The position numbers and the translations under genes are program-made. Source: Schizophyllum amplum (taxonomy: Eukaryota > Basidiomycota > Agaricomycetes > Agaricales > Schizophyllaceae). From it: a stretch of 64,000 nt of DNA. Positions within the stretch are counted from its first letter, which is position 1; each line of letters begins with the position of its first letter. This document shows positions 11,014-23,100 of the stretch, piece by piece. Under the pieces are notes generated by a model. The model searched no databases and was not told where the DNA came from. It was given only the letters and a program-made list of their open reading frames with translations. The stretch lies in assembly GCA_007026445.1 (NCBI GenBank), contig VDMD01000008.1, forward strand, positions 310,001-374,000. The letters are read 5' to 3'.

Positions 11014-11795
11014 CTACAGTAGCGTGAGCGCACCCACGGCTAGTCCAAGAGCTAGCCAACTTCGAGTCATCGACATCACGGCGCTCGTAGCACCGCTGTT
11101 GATGACGGCGCTGTCCGTAGAGTTCACCGTTGGCGTGTAGGCTGGGTTCTCCTCAGAGCCGGGGGTAATTCCTTTGGCAGTGGCCTACATAGGCTCGTCA
11201 GCATGAGCATCTGGTCGGTCGACTTTTCACTTACCTGGAATTCGGAGAACGGCTTGTCAGTCGTAGGGTTGACCGCGAACACCATGCCTCTCGTGCAGTG
11301 TGCAGTCTGAGCACAGAAGAACCACAGAGGCGTAGAGGCATCGTTCACCTTGCGCGATGTCAGATCTACAATGAAAAGCCCGACGGTCATCACTGCGACT
11401 CACCGTGATAGTGTAATGAAGCCTGCTGCCGCCGCCCACGTTCTGCACGTCTTGATAGCCCGAGTCCACACCGCCCTCCCTGAACTATGTGTCAGCGACC
11501 TTGACACGATACAAGGAATAAGGACGCACTTGTACTTGCACGGTTCGTCGAACGTGCTCTGCGTCAAGGTATGGTTTCCAGAGATGCTACGGTAACTGTC
11601 AGTCGGAACGCCAACATCGGCAGCCAAAAAGACGCACAAATGGAAAGTGACCGTGTCGCCGTTCTCCACATCAGTGAGGGAGGACGGGTTGAAGCTGAGC
11701 GCCGCGTTGTCCCCCACAGCGACATCGTGATCCTTGGCCAGTGTGTAGGAGAAGAAAGAGGCCGTGATGTACAAGAGGACAATGAAGAAGTGCAT
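11014..11795 (-). CDS. Cupredoxin-like GPI-anchored secreted protein
   Basis: Exons 11795-11638, 11595-11530, 11479-11404, 11348-11235 and 11184-11014 sum to 585 nt, 194 residues. The N-terminus MHFFIVLLYITASFFSYTLA is a signal peptide. The body follows the fungal extracellular cupredoxin pattern: HDVAVGDNAALSF...GDTVTFHFY, GNHTLTQSTFDEPC, GVDSGYQDV, HYTITVNDASTPLWFFCAQ, HCTRGMVFAVNP. Candidate copper ligands are the His of GNHT, the Cys of FFCAQ, the His of TAHC and Met of GMVF, as in type I copper sites, but binding is inferred. A Ser/Thr-rich linker and hydrophobic C-terminus (LALGLAVGALTLL) suggest a GPI anchor and a cell-wall or plasma-membrane location. Intron 3 (11403-11349) uses AAG as 3' splice site, because the upstream TAG would give an immediate stop. 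Confidence 0.88.
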
Positions 11796-12926
11796 GGTGA
11801 GGGGATGGGCAGGCGGCAGCAAGCAGGGAGTCAACGAATGAAGGTGTAGTTTGAACTTGAAGAAGAAGAACCAGAGCCTGTCGACAAAGGGGTGTGAGCT
11901 TCAATGAACAGAGACAAGGACATGTCACGTACGCAGCTCTAGCAAAGAAGAAAGGAAAGAAGTTCAAAGAGGACTAGCCTGCTGAAACCGAGCGACCTGG
12001 GCGACGGGAAGACCGTGAAGCTCACCCCCACACTCCGACGACGCCAAGCTTATATACGACATTGCGATCGAGCTCGTAGCGGTCCGTCGGCGAAAGATCA
12101 CTGATGGTTGCTTCCCTGACTTGGCTTGCGATTGGCGCGACGCTGCGCGACGGGGGAACGGCGTTCGGAAGGGTCCAAGTGCTCACGACAATTGAGACCG
12201 TTGCGCCTCTACTGGATGCTCGGCGCGCATGCTGAAGGATGCCTTATGTTCATTGGGTACAGCGAATAGCTCTGTTATGGCCACATGAGGCGTGGAAAGC
12301 AAGACGCACGTCCACTCTCCATTTTGTCTCCATTCGCCCTCGAAAACGTGCTTCACGTAGGCTTTCTTGGCATAGTCTTGGCATCAAAACGCTAAACGGA
12401 GGTGGACCCACAACCATATACGTACGTACACAACCTCATCTTCAACTTCCTCGAGCAAGACGCGACACCTTCCAAACATATAGGGATGTACAATTGTCAT
12501 GCGAAAACACGTATAAAAACATCAAGTACGTAGATCATCTAGATCGTCAGACATGAGCGAGTAAAATGCGTGACACGTCAGAACATTTCGTGAGTGGTCC
12601 TAGATGAGAATGACGAGGGCAAAGGGAGAAGCGGGCAGAGGAGGAATGAGAAGGTCGTCAATAACATCATGAAATAATCGATAGCGATGATTGGGGTTAA
12701 ATAGAGATGCACTAGAGCAATGCGTGAGACCATGGAAAGCAAGCGAGGACTCGTCGACGAGAAGAGAGGACATAAAAGAGCATGGAGCATAGGAGGAAAG
12801 AGGCAAGGAAGGGCCTTGTAAGGAGAGCGGCATATAGACAGTGTCCGGATAGAAGATGTGAAGAGAGGACGAGGTATGTGGAGATCTCTTGAAGATGGCG
12901 ACTTGCAGTAGATCGATGAAGTAGGT
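11796..12926. other. Intergenic: cupredoxin promoter and kinase 3' flank
   Basis: No gene recognised. A TATA-like tatatac on the plus strand near 12052 (minus-strand gtatata) lies about 250 nt upstream of the cupredoxin ATG. Beyond about 12240 the sequence is AT-richer and probably includes the 3' UTR of the kinase gene. Confidence 0.55.
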
Positions 12927-15900
12927 TTACGCCATGACCTTGGATAACCGTCGAGAAACGGTCTTGCCCGGGACGAAGACCTTGAGCGCGCGACGCACAG
13001 TCATCGCGACCGTGGTGTTGCTCTCGTCCTTGAGCATCGGCGACCCAACGCCCGCACCCGCACCGTACTGCATCATGCCCAGCTCATCCACCGAGGCCGC
13101 ACGCTGAGCATCGGCGCTGGACACCGGGGGCGGCATCGCGCGACGCACGGACGCGAACACGCGATGACCATCGTGCTTCTTGACCCCGTGCGCACTGACA
13201 GTGTTGCTGACCGGGCGCGCAGAGTCGTTCTGGTAGCCCTTGCCGAGCCGTGACACGCCGGACGACGACATGAGGAAGCGGTCGTAAACCTGCTCGACGC
13301 GCTTGCGGCATGGCGTGTCCGGAAGGGGGTCCGGCGTCCGCGACTGGCGCGCGGGGTATGGCTCCACGTGCAGCGGCGACGAAGTCAGCTCGTCGAAGGA
13401 CTTGTGACGGCGACTCTCGAAGCTGTGGAGGTGCAGCTCAGGCCCATCGACGAAGACGCTACGGTCGAGAACATCTGCCAGCCGAGGCGACAACTGAGGC
13501 GGTGGCGATGTAGACGCTGGAATGAGACGCTCAGTACATCGTGGTATGCCATCATTGTCTATGGCTCACCTTCACGCTCCAGCTCCAGCTCAAGCTTTGC
13601 CAATGGCGCAATGCGCCTTTGGAAAAGATCCCCTTGCGACTTCGACTTCTCCCTCATCGCCGTCGGCGACTCGTCGCACAAGTTGGCCGGCTCCGCCGTC
13701 GTCTCCGAGACAGTGGCCCTACGCTGACGCGACGGCGTCACAATCTCCGGGACGACCAGCGCCGAACGCGAGCGTTCGTTGACAGTCTGCGAGTGACCGG
13801 GGCGTGACACGCTGCTCGCGTTCAAGGACGCGACGAAAGACTGCATGGTGTCCGGTGCTTCCTGCTCCGCCTCGCTCGCGAAAATCTGGTACGCAGGCGG
13901 TATCTTGCGTGGGACCCTGGACGAGCGCTGGGTGTAGTGCTGCGAGCCGGACCGCGAGGCGGGCGACAGCGGCATAGGCGGCAGAGGGCCCACCCGCTCG
14001 GCCTCGAACTTTAGCTTGGCATCCTCCACGACCTCTGCAATGTCGTCAGTATCGACGATGAGCAAGGTACGAACAAGACCCACTCTCAACATTCCGCATC
14101 CAGATGGTCATCCTGTCCGTGTTATTGTCCGCTGCCACGCGTTCGTGCTGAAGAGCGTTCTTGACGACCGGAAGCGAAGAGTTCCCTGCAACCTTGTTTA
14201 GCAACAACATAGACGAGACAACAGCGCTAAGCGCACCTCCGCTGAAGACATCATCGTCCTCGCTTTGGCGTGGCTCCGAGTCGTCCGCCGTATCCAACGT
14301 CAACGCCGACGTGGTCCTGCTCAAGCTGAATCGGAAAGTCTTGTCTGTAGACGTGTCAGCAAGGGGCATACTATTCGCAGCAGGCATGACATACCGATGG
14401 ACCTCTTGAAGCTATGCGTCAAGCTGTGGAACGCCGAGTCGCTCGGTTTCCTCGAGTGCCTCCGTATGATGATTGGCTCTGCAGCTAGTGGGTAAACCAT
14501 CAGCAATATAACCCAACAAGAACAGGATCACCACATACCCGCCGCAAACGACTGACTGAACATGTTCGACTGCTCGTCGCCCGAGTCGGAGAAGATAAAC
14601 GTCTCCTCCGTCCTCGGCTTCGGCAGCTCGTTGTCGTTCTCCTTATCCGACCCTCCCCCTGCCTCCTTCCTCTCCACCTCCTTGCTCGCCCTCTCCATCT
14701 CCTTACTAACCCGCTCCGTCTCAATCTGCTCATCCCGCTCCCTCTCCAGCTCCTCCAACCTCGCCATCTCCCGCAGCCGCTCCTTCTCGCGCTCCCACTC
14801 CCGCATGCGGTCCTTCACGGACCCCTTCTTATCCTGCTCCTTCCGCTCACGCGGCTTCGGAACCTCGGCATTGTTCGTGTTCTCCACGTTCCTCCGTGCA
14901 CTCGTCACATCACCAAGTACGCGGGGCCCCTTCTGCGCTTTTGGCCCGTGGGGCGTCGTTGGTGTTTTCGTCGTGGTCGTATTCTGCAACCTGTTCCGCG
15001 AGGCCGTGCGCGACTGCAAAGGCTTTCTATCCACTGTTGAAAGCGAAGCCGCTGCAGAGCCGCTCGGGGAAACGGGAGGCGAGCCCTTAATAGGCGACAG
15101 CTCGACTGGGACGCGTTTCCGGGATGGCACGCCTCCTGCATGACGTTAGACAATCATGAACACCGGTATATATTAACAACACGCACCTCTGGTTGCCACC
15201 TTGGGTTGCGATTTGGCCCGGGTAAGAGACCGGTGGCTCGGCGACTCAGTGAGGCCGTACGACGCCAGGCCTGGCGAGCTGGCCGCATTCTCCTTCGCCG
15301 TCGTCGACCGGGACCACGACACCGGCGTGACCGGCTTCTCCTTCTCGAAGGCAATGGAGTTGTCGCTCGCCGACCGCCTGTGCGGATGCGCATCCGGCAA
15401 CCAGTACGGATCCTCCAGCGCATCGGACGCCGTGCATCGTAAGTCTGCGTTGGGCGACATCATCCGCCGGAGCAGCTTCTCCATCCCCCGCGACATCTTC
15501 CACGTGCCTATCCACTTGCCGCGAAGCTAAATGAACATGCATAAGCCTGCATCCATGCAACATGAGCAAGAGGAAGTACGCACCGTGCGCGACCAATAAC
15601 GCTCCAGCTCCTCCGTCGTAGAGAACTGTTCCGTGTCAGAGTTCTCGAATGGCGTCCGACCAGACAGGATCTCGAAGAATGTAACACCCAGGGACCAGAC
15701 GTCGGACTTGCGCGTATCGTGCGGAAGCCCTCGCGCGCGCTCGGGGGACAGGTACTGTTGCACAAGTGAGCATGACAGCTTAATAAGGGGACGATTGACA
15801 GCCTACCTCAGGCGTGCCGTACGAGATATTGCTCAAAAAGGCTTTGCGCGATTCCAACCGGTATTGCTCCGCGAACCCAAAGTCGACCAATACCGGCACG

Positions 15901-16700
15901 TTCTTCTCTGACAGCAAGATGTTCGCTGGTCTGGGTGGGTGCCAGTCAAGACGGGAGCCGGTGCGGGAGGGGCGGACGTACTTGATGTCGTTATGCACGA
16001 CACCGCGCTTGTGGAGGTAGTCCACGCCTGACAGGAGGGATTTGAACCAATGGCGCGCCTTGGGCTCGGAGACTTCGACTGGTACGAGCGTCGGCAGGTA
16101 CTCCCTGGGAGTAGTAGCGCGTTAGCACATGCGTAACGACAACGCGCATCGCGAGGACGCCGCACGCGTACAGTTGACTGCACATACATAGTAATCAACG
16201 CATACGACGGCGTCACAACAAAGGAGTAGAACGGGACAATGGATGGGTGCAAATCCGGCTTGAGCGTTCGTACAATCTTCATTTCGTTCCATCTAGCCCG
16301 ACGTGTCAGTATAGTATTTCGTCCACAAGCAAAGAGCAAGAGTACGCACAGCGACTTGACACGCGCCGCCGTCTCCGCCGTCCGCTTCTCGTTCTCGTCC
16401 TTCTTCCTGTGCACGAGCTTGACCGCGACCCGACTGCTCTGGAGTCGCGACAGCTCGTCCGCGCCCGGCGCCCGCGGGTTGTGCCGCGGCCTACAAAGCC
16501 AGACGCTGCCCCAATTGCCAAAGCCGATCTGCGCGAGGGGAGACCGTGAGCCGAAGGCGACTATGTAGGGCGCGCGCATACGAACTGACCTCCTCGATGA
16601 ACTGGAGCTTGTCGGCGAGCACCTTGTCCGTGGTGTGGAACACGTCGTTCGTGTCCGGCTGGGGGCTGGGATTCGGGCCTGGGGCTTGTGAGGCGTCCAT
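12927..16700 (-). CDS. Ser/Thr protein kinase with long disordered C-terminus
   Basis: Thirteen exons: 16700-16590, 16528-16350, 16292-16188, 16104-15982, 15930-15807, 15754-15584, 15526-15187, 15135-14539, 14484-14395, 14344-14237, 14185-14084, 14034-13570, 13516-12927. They sum to 3105 nt, 1034 residues, all phases closing. The kinase domain covers about residues 30-300: glycine loop IGFGNWGSV, VAVKLVHRKK (Lys), ALITMEYLP hinge, catalytic loop VVHNDIKPANILL, DFGFAEQY, GTPEYLSPERARG and SDVWSLGVTFFEILSGRTPF. The usual HRD is HND here, so the activation-loop-coupling Arg is absent while the catalytic Asp, DFG and APE-equivalent are present. The C-terminal 700 residues are Ser/Pro/Arg-rich with a charged helix (KDRMREWEREKERLREM, likely coiled coil), suggesting regulatory phosphorylation and scaffolding. 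CAMK-like by overall look; exact orthology not determined. Confidence 0.88.
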
Positions 16701-18097
16701 GGCGGCCAGAAACTATAGTAATACACAAAGCAAGAACAGAAAGCAACACGAGCGACCAAGCCAAGAAGGGCCCGCGGCAGCTTTCAACGGAACCAAAACA
16801 CTTCATAACAAAACACGGTCACGTGAACGACGCGTCTATGCCTGACGTACTTTCCCGTACAACACGCATCGTCCTGAGACCCACAGCTTCAATATGGAGG
16901 AGTCTACGCTAGAGCTATAAGGTGGAGACGTATACTAGCATCGACGATCGACACTCCTTTCCCCGCTCAAAATTGCTCCCGCCTCGACGTCTCCGAGATA
17001 CATATCAACTTCATCGGGGAAGATAACGGCCTCTCGTATGACGCACGAGTCCGGCTCTGGGCCCGCTGAATAAATTCGACCGCGCTGGGAAGGGGGTCAG
17101 GCGTACCGAGGAGGGGAGCGATGTTGCGCGTTCAGAGAAAGTTCAGAGGTACTCGATCGAAGATGAGTCCTCTGAGGACCAGGGAAGCGCAGGTCTCGCA
17201 CCACTCTTACGAGAACGTAGGGGAGAGGGCCCGCAAGGAGAGCACTAACAAAGCCGATCGGTCAGAAGAGAGGTTGAGCATTCAGCGACGCCCTGCAAGT
17301 CATCATCAGCTGAGCTGATGCAAGCCTGCCAGAGAAACGCACCGATGTCAAGGAATCGAAATCCTCAGATCGGGCGGGCAGTACTTAGTCCTCAGCACAA
17401 CATACAGTCAGAATTCACCTAGGATGGTCATCGACCAAAGTGGACAAGACTGAAGGGCGATGTCAGATATGAACAGTGCGCTGTCCGCAGCGCAGATGCC
17501 ATCTAATCTGGACGCACCTTAGGGCGACGTACGCCGCGAGCCTTCGGACCTTCAGCAGGCTATGCAAGCCGGTGTTGGACGTCACGCAGCCAACACGCCA
17601 GCCAAAGAACAGCCTGAAGAATTTGCTGGAACCGACGGGCGTTCCAGAATCCAGCACAAAATAGAATCGCCATTACAGTCTGCCGGTTGAAGATGAAGGA
17701 CCAGGAGACCTTCAAAGGACATGGCCTGCTTGAATTGTGCCTTGCTCGACATGCAGGTAGTGAACGTATCCGAAAGCCATGAGGGGGTCGACGAGATGAG
17801 TGACGGTCCAAGACGAGAGCGAGCCTCCATTCCGATCGTCCATCCATCAGGCACTTCGATCGAGCCCCGCCTGCACACGCGGGCGTGTTTGCCCGTGTTT
17901 TCCTGACGTCCTCCGCTATATAAAGCCTAGCTCGTTGCCAGTGACCGCTTCCCCGTCGGCCTCCTTGTTCTCTTTCTCGCCGTCTCTCCGCCTTTTCCAC
18001 CCGTGCGTTCGTCTTCTCACAACGCTTCCAACGAATCCCGGCTCATCCTTGCCCGCAGACAGTCACTCGCTCAACGACCCCCCAAACACAGTTCAAG
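16701..18097. other. Divergent promoter region, kinase / Kre9-like gene
   Basis: No gene recognised in this 1.4 kb. It contains the 5' regions of the minus-strand kinase and of the plus-strand Kre9-like gene, including the TATA box listed separately. Confidence 0.55.
17917..17924 (+). promoter_or_regulatory. TATA box of the Kre9/Knh1-like gene
   Basis: A perfect tatataaa lies 174 nt upstream of the ATG at 18098. It is followed by a pyrimidine-rich tract (ctcctt, ctttctcgcc, ctctccgcc), the usual layout of strong fungal core promoters with the transcription start in the pyrimidine stretch. Confidence 0.6.
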
Positions 18098-19307
18098 ATG
18101 CGCGCCGCTGCCAGGTGCGTACTCAGTCCCGCCCGCTCGCCATAGTGCACTCTCTAGGACGCTAGGCGGGGGACAGGAGTCTGACGAACGAAATGGAGGC
18201 TAATATGTGGTTGCAGCCTCCTCGCTTTCGTCGCCTGCGTTGCGGCCCTCACGATGAACCCGCTCGAGGATGCCACCTCGACGGGCACAGTCACGGTGTC
18301 CTGGGATGCGTCTAGCGACGACCCGTGAGTGTCTTGTGCACCTCGATCCCTCCACACGCACCTGTTGCCCCCACCACGCGCTCCCCTCACGATCATTGCA
18401 TGCTGGCAACCTCCAATTGAACCCGCTTCCTGCAATCTTTTCTGGCATCCTTCAATCCCCTCAGCCATCCCTTCGTCTTCCGTAATTCCAACTTCTAGCC
18501 TCCACCTCAGTTAGCTTCGCCATACATAGGACAGCGCAGCAGACTCCAATACTTCCGATCACCTGATTTCACACTACGCCAAATACCACTCCCCTCGCAC
18601 GCACACCGTACAGCCTGGAACCCTTCCAATGCATACATCCTCATTACTCTGCCTACCGCGTACATTCGCAAAATACCCGCCTCCCCGCAAAGTCTTCCCT
18701 AGCACCTGCATACATCCCCATTCCCACTCATCCACCTCTCTCACTACACCGAGCGCTAACCGTTTCCCAGATCCTCCTTCAGCATCTACCTCACCAACGA
18801 GGCCTTCCACAACACCTTCGCCATCGCCAACAACGTCGACCCATCCTGGGGCGAGATCACCGTCCAGCTCCCCGTCATCCCCGTCGGCGACGGCTACACC
18901 GTCATCGCCACCAACATCGGCAACATCGACGACGTCTACGCCACCAGCGGCGGCTTCAGCGTCGCGGAGCCCTCCTCGACCAGCGCTTCCATGATGTCGA
19001 CCACCTCGGGCGTCAGCAGCGGCGCGAGCACGGGTATCACTGTGTAAGTTTCGCCTGATGGGTCTGCGAAATCATGAGCGCTAAGGAGAGATGCAGCACG
19101 TCCGCACCCTCGCAGACCTCGAGCTTCGGGCATACCAACTCGGGCTCGAGCTCGAGCACGCGCCCGTCCTCTTCGGGCACCGCTACCTCGTCCAGCGAGT
19201 CGTCGACCGGGTCGGCCTTCAACGGCAACGGCGCCGCGGGCCTCCACAGCTCGAACGGCCTCGTCGCCGCGTTCGTCGCTGCAGTAGCCGCGTTCCCCTT
19301 CCTGTAA
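18098..19307 (+). CDS. Kre9/Knh1-like Ser-Thr-rich GPI-anchored protein
   Basis: Exons 18098-18114, 18217-18324, 18771-19043 and 19097-19307 sum to 609 nt, 202 residues. The N-terminus MRAAASLLAFVACVAALT is a signal peptide split by the first intron. The middle (TGTVTVSWDASSDDPSSFSI...YTVIATNIGN...YATSGGFSV) fits the Kre9/Knh1-like N-terminal domain of fungal Ser-Thr-rich GPI-anchored wall proteins. A long Ser/Thr/Gly tract follows, likely O-mannosylated, then a hydrophobic C-terminal GPI signal (LVAAFVAAVAAFPFL). Role inferred: cell-wall or extracellular matrix protein, possibly linked to beta-1,6-glucan biology as in yeast Kre9/Knh1, although many agaric members are uncharacterised. The second intron (18325-18770) is 446 nt, about eight times the local norm. 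Confidence 0.87.
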
Positions 19308-20173
19308 GCGGGTTACCGGCGCTATTGGGTGATGTTTCGCAACGCTCGACACCACCCCATGGATCTTTGACTGGTTGTTGTGAATGGACTTCTCTGGCTT
19401 GTGTGTGACTATGGACTTCTACGTATTTTGTCACTCCTGCGTGTCGTGTTATGGCGGCTGCGGCTGTGTATCTTAGTCGCAACATGGCTGCGAATCGTAG
19501 TTACAGCATGGCTGCGTATCGTAGCCCCAGCACGGCCGCGCACCGAATACCTCTGGGCCTCGTTTTTACGATTCTTGACGGACTGGCGATACAACATACT
19601 ATGTGTTCGAATAATCAGTGCAGTTGGGTTGGACTTTGGCGTGTGAGGTTGGTTGGGCCCTGGTTGGGCCCGTGAGGTCGGTGGTAGTCGAGTGGACGTC
19701 ATGCATCATGCACAGTTCAAAGATTCATTGTCAGGGAAGCTTTACGTGGGAGGTGGGTGTACGTTGCAGGGGTTGCTGCGAGAGCGTGGGCTGTACAGCG
19801 ATGTTCAAACTGAAGTACTAAGGGAGTCTAGATCGACCTCAGCTCGAAGCCGTCAAAAACAATGAACAGTGCAGTTCCAGTTATAAACAAAGTGTAACGA
19901 GGTAAGGAAGGCCAGATTATACTGCGCCAAAGACGGACAATATGTACTATGCCAGGTATAGACAATGCGTAAACGATTGATAGTAGTGCGTGGACGACCC
20001 CAGTGTAAGTACTGCAGCAGGTAAGAACAATAGCAGGCAGAAGTAGAATAACATGAATCCAATAAGTTTACCTTTACTTCGTTTCCTCCTCCATCACGTC
20101 CGCAGGGCAACGTCACCTCCCGCTGCACACACCTGCCCTTCCAAATCCCATGCTCAAAGAGCCATCTTCACTT
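19308..20173. other. Intergenic between convergent genes
   Basis: 3' flanks of the Kre9-like gene and of methyltransferase 1. Weak local repetition (cgtatcgtag/cgaatcgtag with catggctgcg, 19480-19530). No gene recognised. Confidence 0.55.
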
Positions 20174-23100
20174 TCAATCCCCTCCCTTCCACCCCACAAA
20201 CACACACAACGCCCGGCTCAGCTGACGCTTCTGCTTCCCTTCACCCGTCGACGACGTCCCCGAAACTCTGGGCTCTCGTGATGCGCCCGACGACCGTGCA
20301 GGCTCTCGCGTACTGGAGCTCCGCTGAAGCCCCTCCAGGATCTTGCTCATCGACCCTTTCCGTGACGGCATCGACATCCGAGCTCGTTCCCACTGCTCAT
20401 GCCGCGCCGTCTCCTCCCGCTCGCTCTGCTGCGCCTCCTTCTGATCCTGCTGTGCACGCCACTTATCATACCGCTCACAAGCCATATCGAACGCCTTCCG
20501 CTCTGGGCTCGGCGCACCGGCTGACGCGGGCCATCCGAAACGCGTGTCGATCGCATATCCCAGACAACACCGGTCGCGCATGTCCCTACACACCCAAGCA
20601 GGTCAGTCTCGCGCGCGACAGCGAAGTGAACCGAAACTCACATGTCGAACCTCGCCAGCAACTCGTCGAAGTCCTCCCTCGCCAGACCCGCCACCTCTTT
20701 CTCCACCGGGGCACCGTGGCGGGCTATATCGAGCAATGATCCACGCGACCGCTGCCTCTGCATCGCTCGCCGCCTCGCTTGATAGTCCAAAACCCACTCC
20801 CACATCGGCTCCGCGCATGCGCGCACCTCCGCGGCGCGCAGGGCCAGATGCAAGTTTAACGACCGTACGTCCAGATGCAGATTCAAGTTTGGGTACGCTT
20901 TGGGGTCCGCATTGCCGTGAAGCAGACTGAAGACGCTCTCGTTGACGCTAAGCGCGTCCTCGTCGACGCGGAAGATGTTCTGCCGCTGCGCGCCACTGAA
21001 GCTGATGAAGCGCGAGTCGTCGAAGGTGACCAGTTCCGTATCATGTCGGACGATGTTCTTGGTGGTGAGGATGTGCTTCTCCACCGGGGCGCGAATGTGC
21101 TTCTCCTCTTCGACGCGAGGCAGCCTTGGTACGTATAAGCCTTCTGGAGGGTGGAGCTCCTCCTCGTCCTCCGAATCAGACAGCAAATCATCATCCTCCA
21201 GCTCGCCATCATCTGAGTAGGCTGGCGGCGGCGGTTTGGGGGGGAAGGAGAACTCCAGTGGGGGATGCGAGCGCACGTCTGTCAACAGGTATCAGTATCC
21301 GCCGACCCAGCACGACATGAACTCACCCTCGAAGTGCAGCCGCAACGTGTTCGCCAACAACGACAGCGGTGCCAGATTCACGAACCGCGCTGCGTGCATC
21401 TCGTTGTAGATGTGCTCCAACACGGAGTGATCCCGAGGATTCGGCGGAATGTCGACACTCATCGCGAGCGTGTCCAATGAGGCGCGGCGGCGCATGTCCT
21501 GCGATGCGTAGTGGCGCAAATCCATTGAAAGCTGCGGACGAAGAGGGAGCTTCGGCTGCTGGAAAGGACTGGATTGCCATCCAGTCGGCTGCTCCATTGA
21601 CCGACGGCCTGCCTGGCCCGCAAAAGGAGAAACATCCCGCTGACGCGGCTGCCATCGTTGCTCGACCGACCGTACTGGTTGCTCTACATCTGCCGACCAA
21701 GCATCGTCGTCCCAGGCAGAAGAGTCTCTCGCCCACGTCAACTCTTCCCCATCCCAGGATTGCCGCTCTTCATCGACGGTGTTCACACTCGTCTCGTCGC
21801 CATCGTCGGGGAGCTCGTCCTCCAAGCCTTCTGCATCCTCCTCTCCAGAGCCATTCTGCTCGCTCTCCGCGCTCGACCCTTCCTCCGGCTGCTTGCCCGG
21901 GAAGAACAAGTCTTCCTCGATCATCTGACGACCGGATATCAGTATTGACCCCGCGCCGCCCCACAGGCCTACTCACCTCGAACGCTCCCCCGGGCTTCAT
22001 CACCCTCGCAATCTCCTCTAGGAGAGCATCCCATCGATCCTCTGGCACCCCCCGCGCTATCCGCTTCGCGTGCACGAAGTCGAACTCATCGTTGGGAAAC
22101 GGCAGTCGCGCGAGAAAGTTAGCCTGCACCCAGGTGATGCGCTCGGGCGGTCGTGTGGTGGGTGGTCGCAAAGAGGGCTCAGACGCTCGCGTGACGCGCT
22201 CGGACGCTCGACTGGGGCGTTCGGGTGTCCGTAGCGCAGGCTGATTCTGTCGTGGGGCGGAATCCGATGGTCGACTAGAGGGCTCATGCGGCCGTGTCGC
22301 GGGCTTCGCAACCCGCTCGACAGCGCGCGCGTGCAGCGGCGACTCGCGCGGTGGCACGATATCCAGGCCAACGAAATGCGCATCCTTCCACGCGCGAGCA
22401 CAGTTCAGAATCCAGGTGCCGGTGCCGCAGCCGAGATCGAGGCTGACGGAGAAAGTCAGCAATCGCCAAAGGAGCGATGACAGGAAGAAAACAATATAAT
22501 GTACGTACACTTTACTTGGCGGGCGAGCAGTGCGTGTGTCAGTCTTGAAGGGACTGGCCGTGTCTCCGCCTACCCCTTCACCGAAAACATGCCACGTCAC
22601 GCTTCCGCCCGAAAGCTGTTGGCAAAATAGCGTATCCCAAACGTCTCTGTCAGGATACGGGCTGTCAGCAAAGCGATACGCACGATGGCAGAGACATGGC
22701 AAGGCGCTTCGCGGGCCCACGGACCAAGCGAGAACCCCAAGACACAACGAAACTCACAGATCCAGCACCTCCCGCTCATAGCTCCGCGGATACGGCACCT
22801 CTCGCTTCTGTGGCTGGTGCTTCAGCGCCTTCGCGGTCATAAGCGCTACCGTAGTTGTGAGCACGAGCCGAGAATACGCATGTGCCACACTCACCCTCTG
22901 GCCCAGTGTTCGCTTCGCCCGGCACGTCTACGTCCCTCGTCGCCTGTCCCGCGTCGGACAGAGTACGCGCATGTCCTTCCACGCGCCCGTGTGAGTCCGT
23001 GGACGGCGGACCGCCGACATGGCCACCGTCTGACGATGCTGTGTACGCAGACGGTGGCGGATCCGGCAAAGCTCGCGTCGGCGGCGGGTGTGATGTCACG

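Noticed and set aside
14562..15143. 193-codon plus-strand ORF
   Set aside because: Exact antisense of the Ser/Glu/Arg-rich kinase exon 8; a shadow frame.
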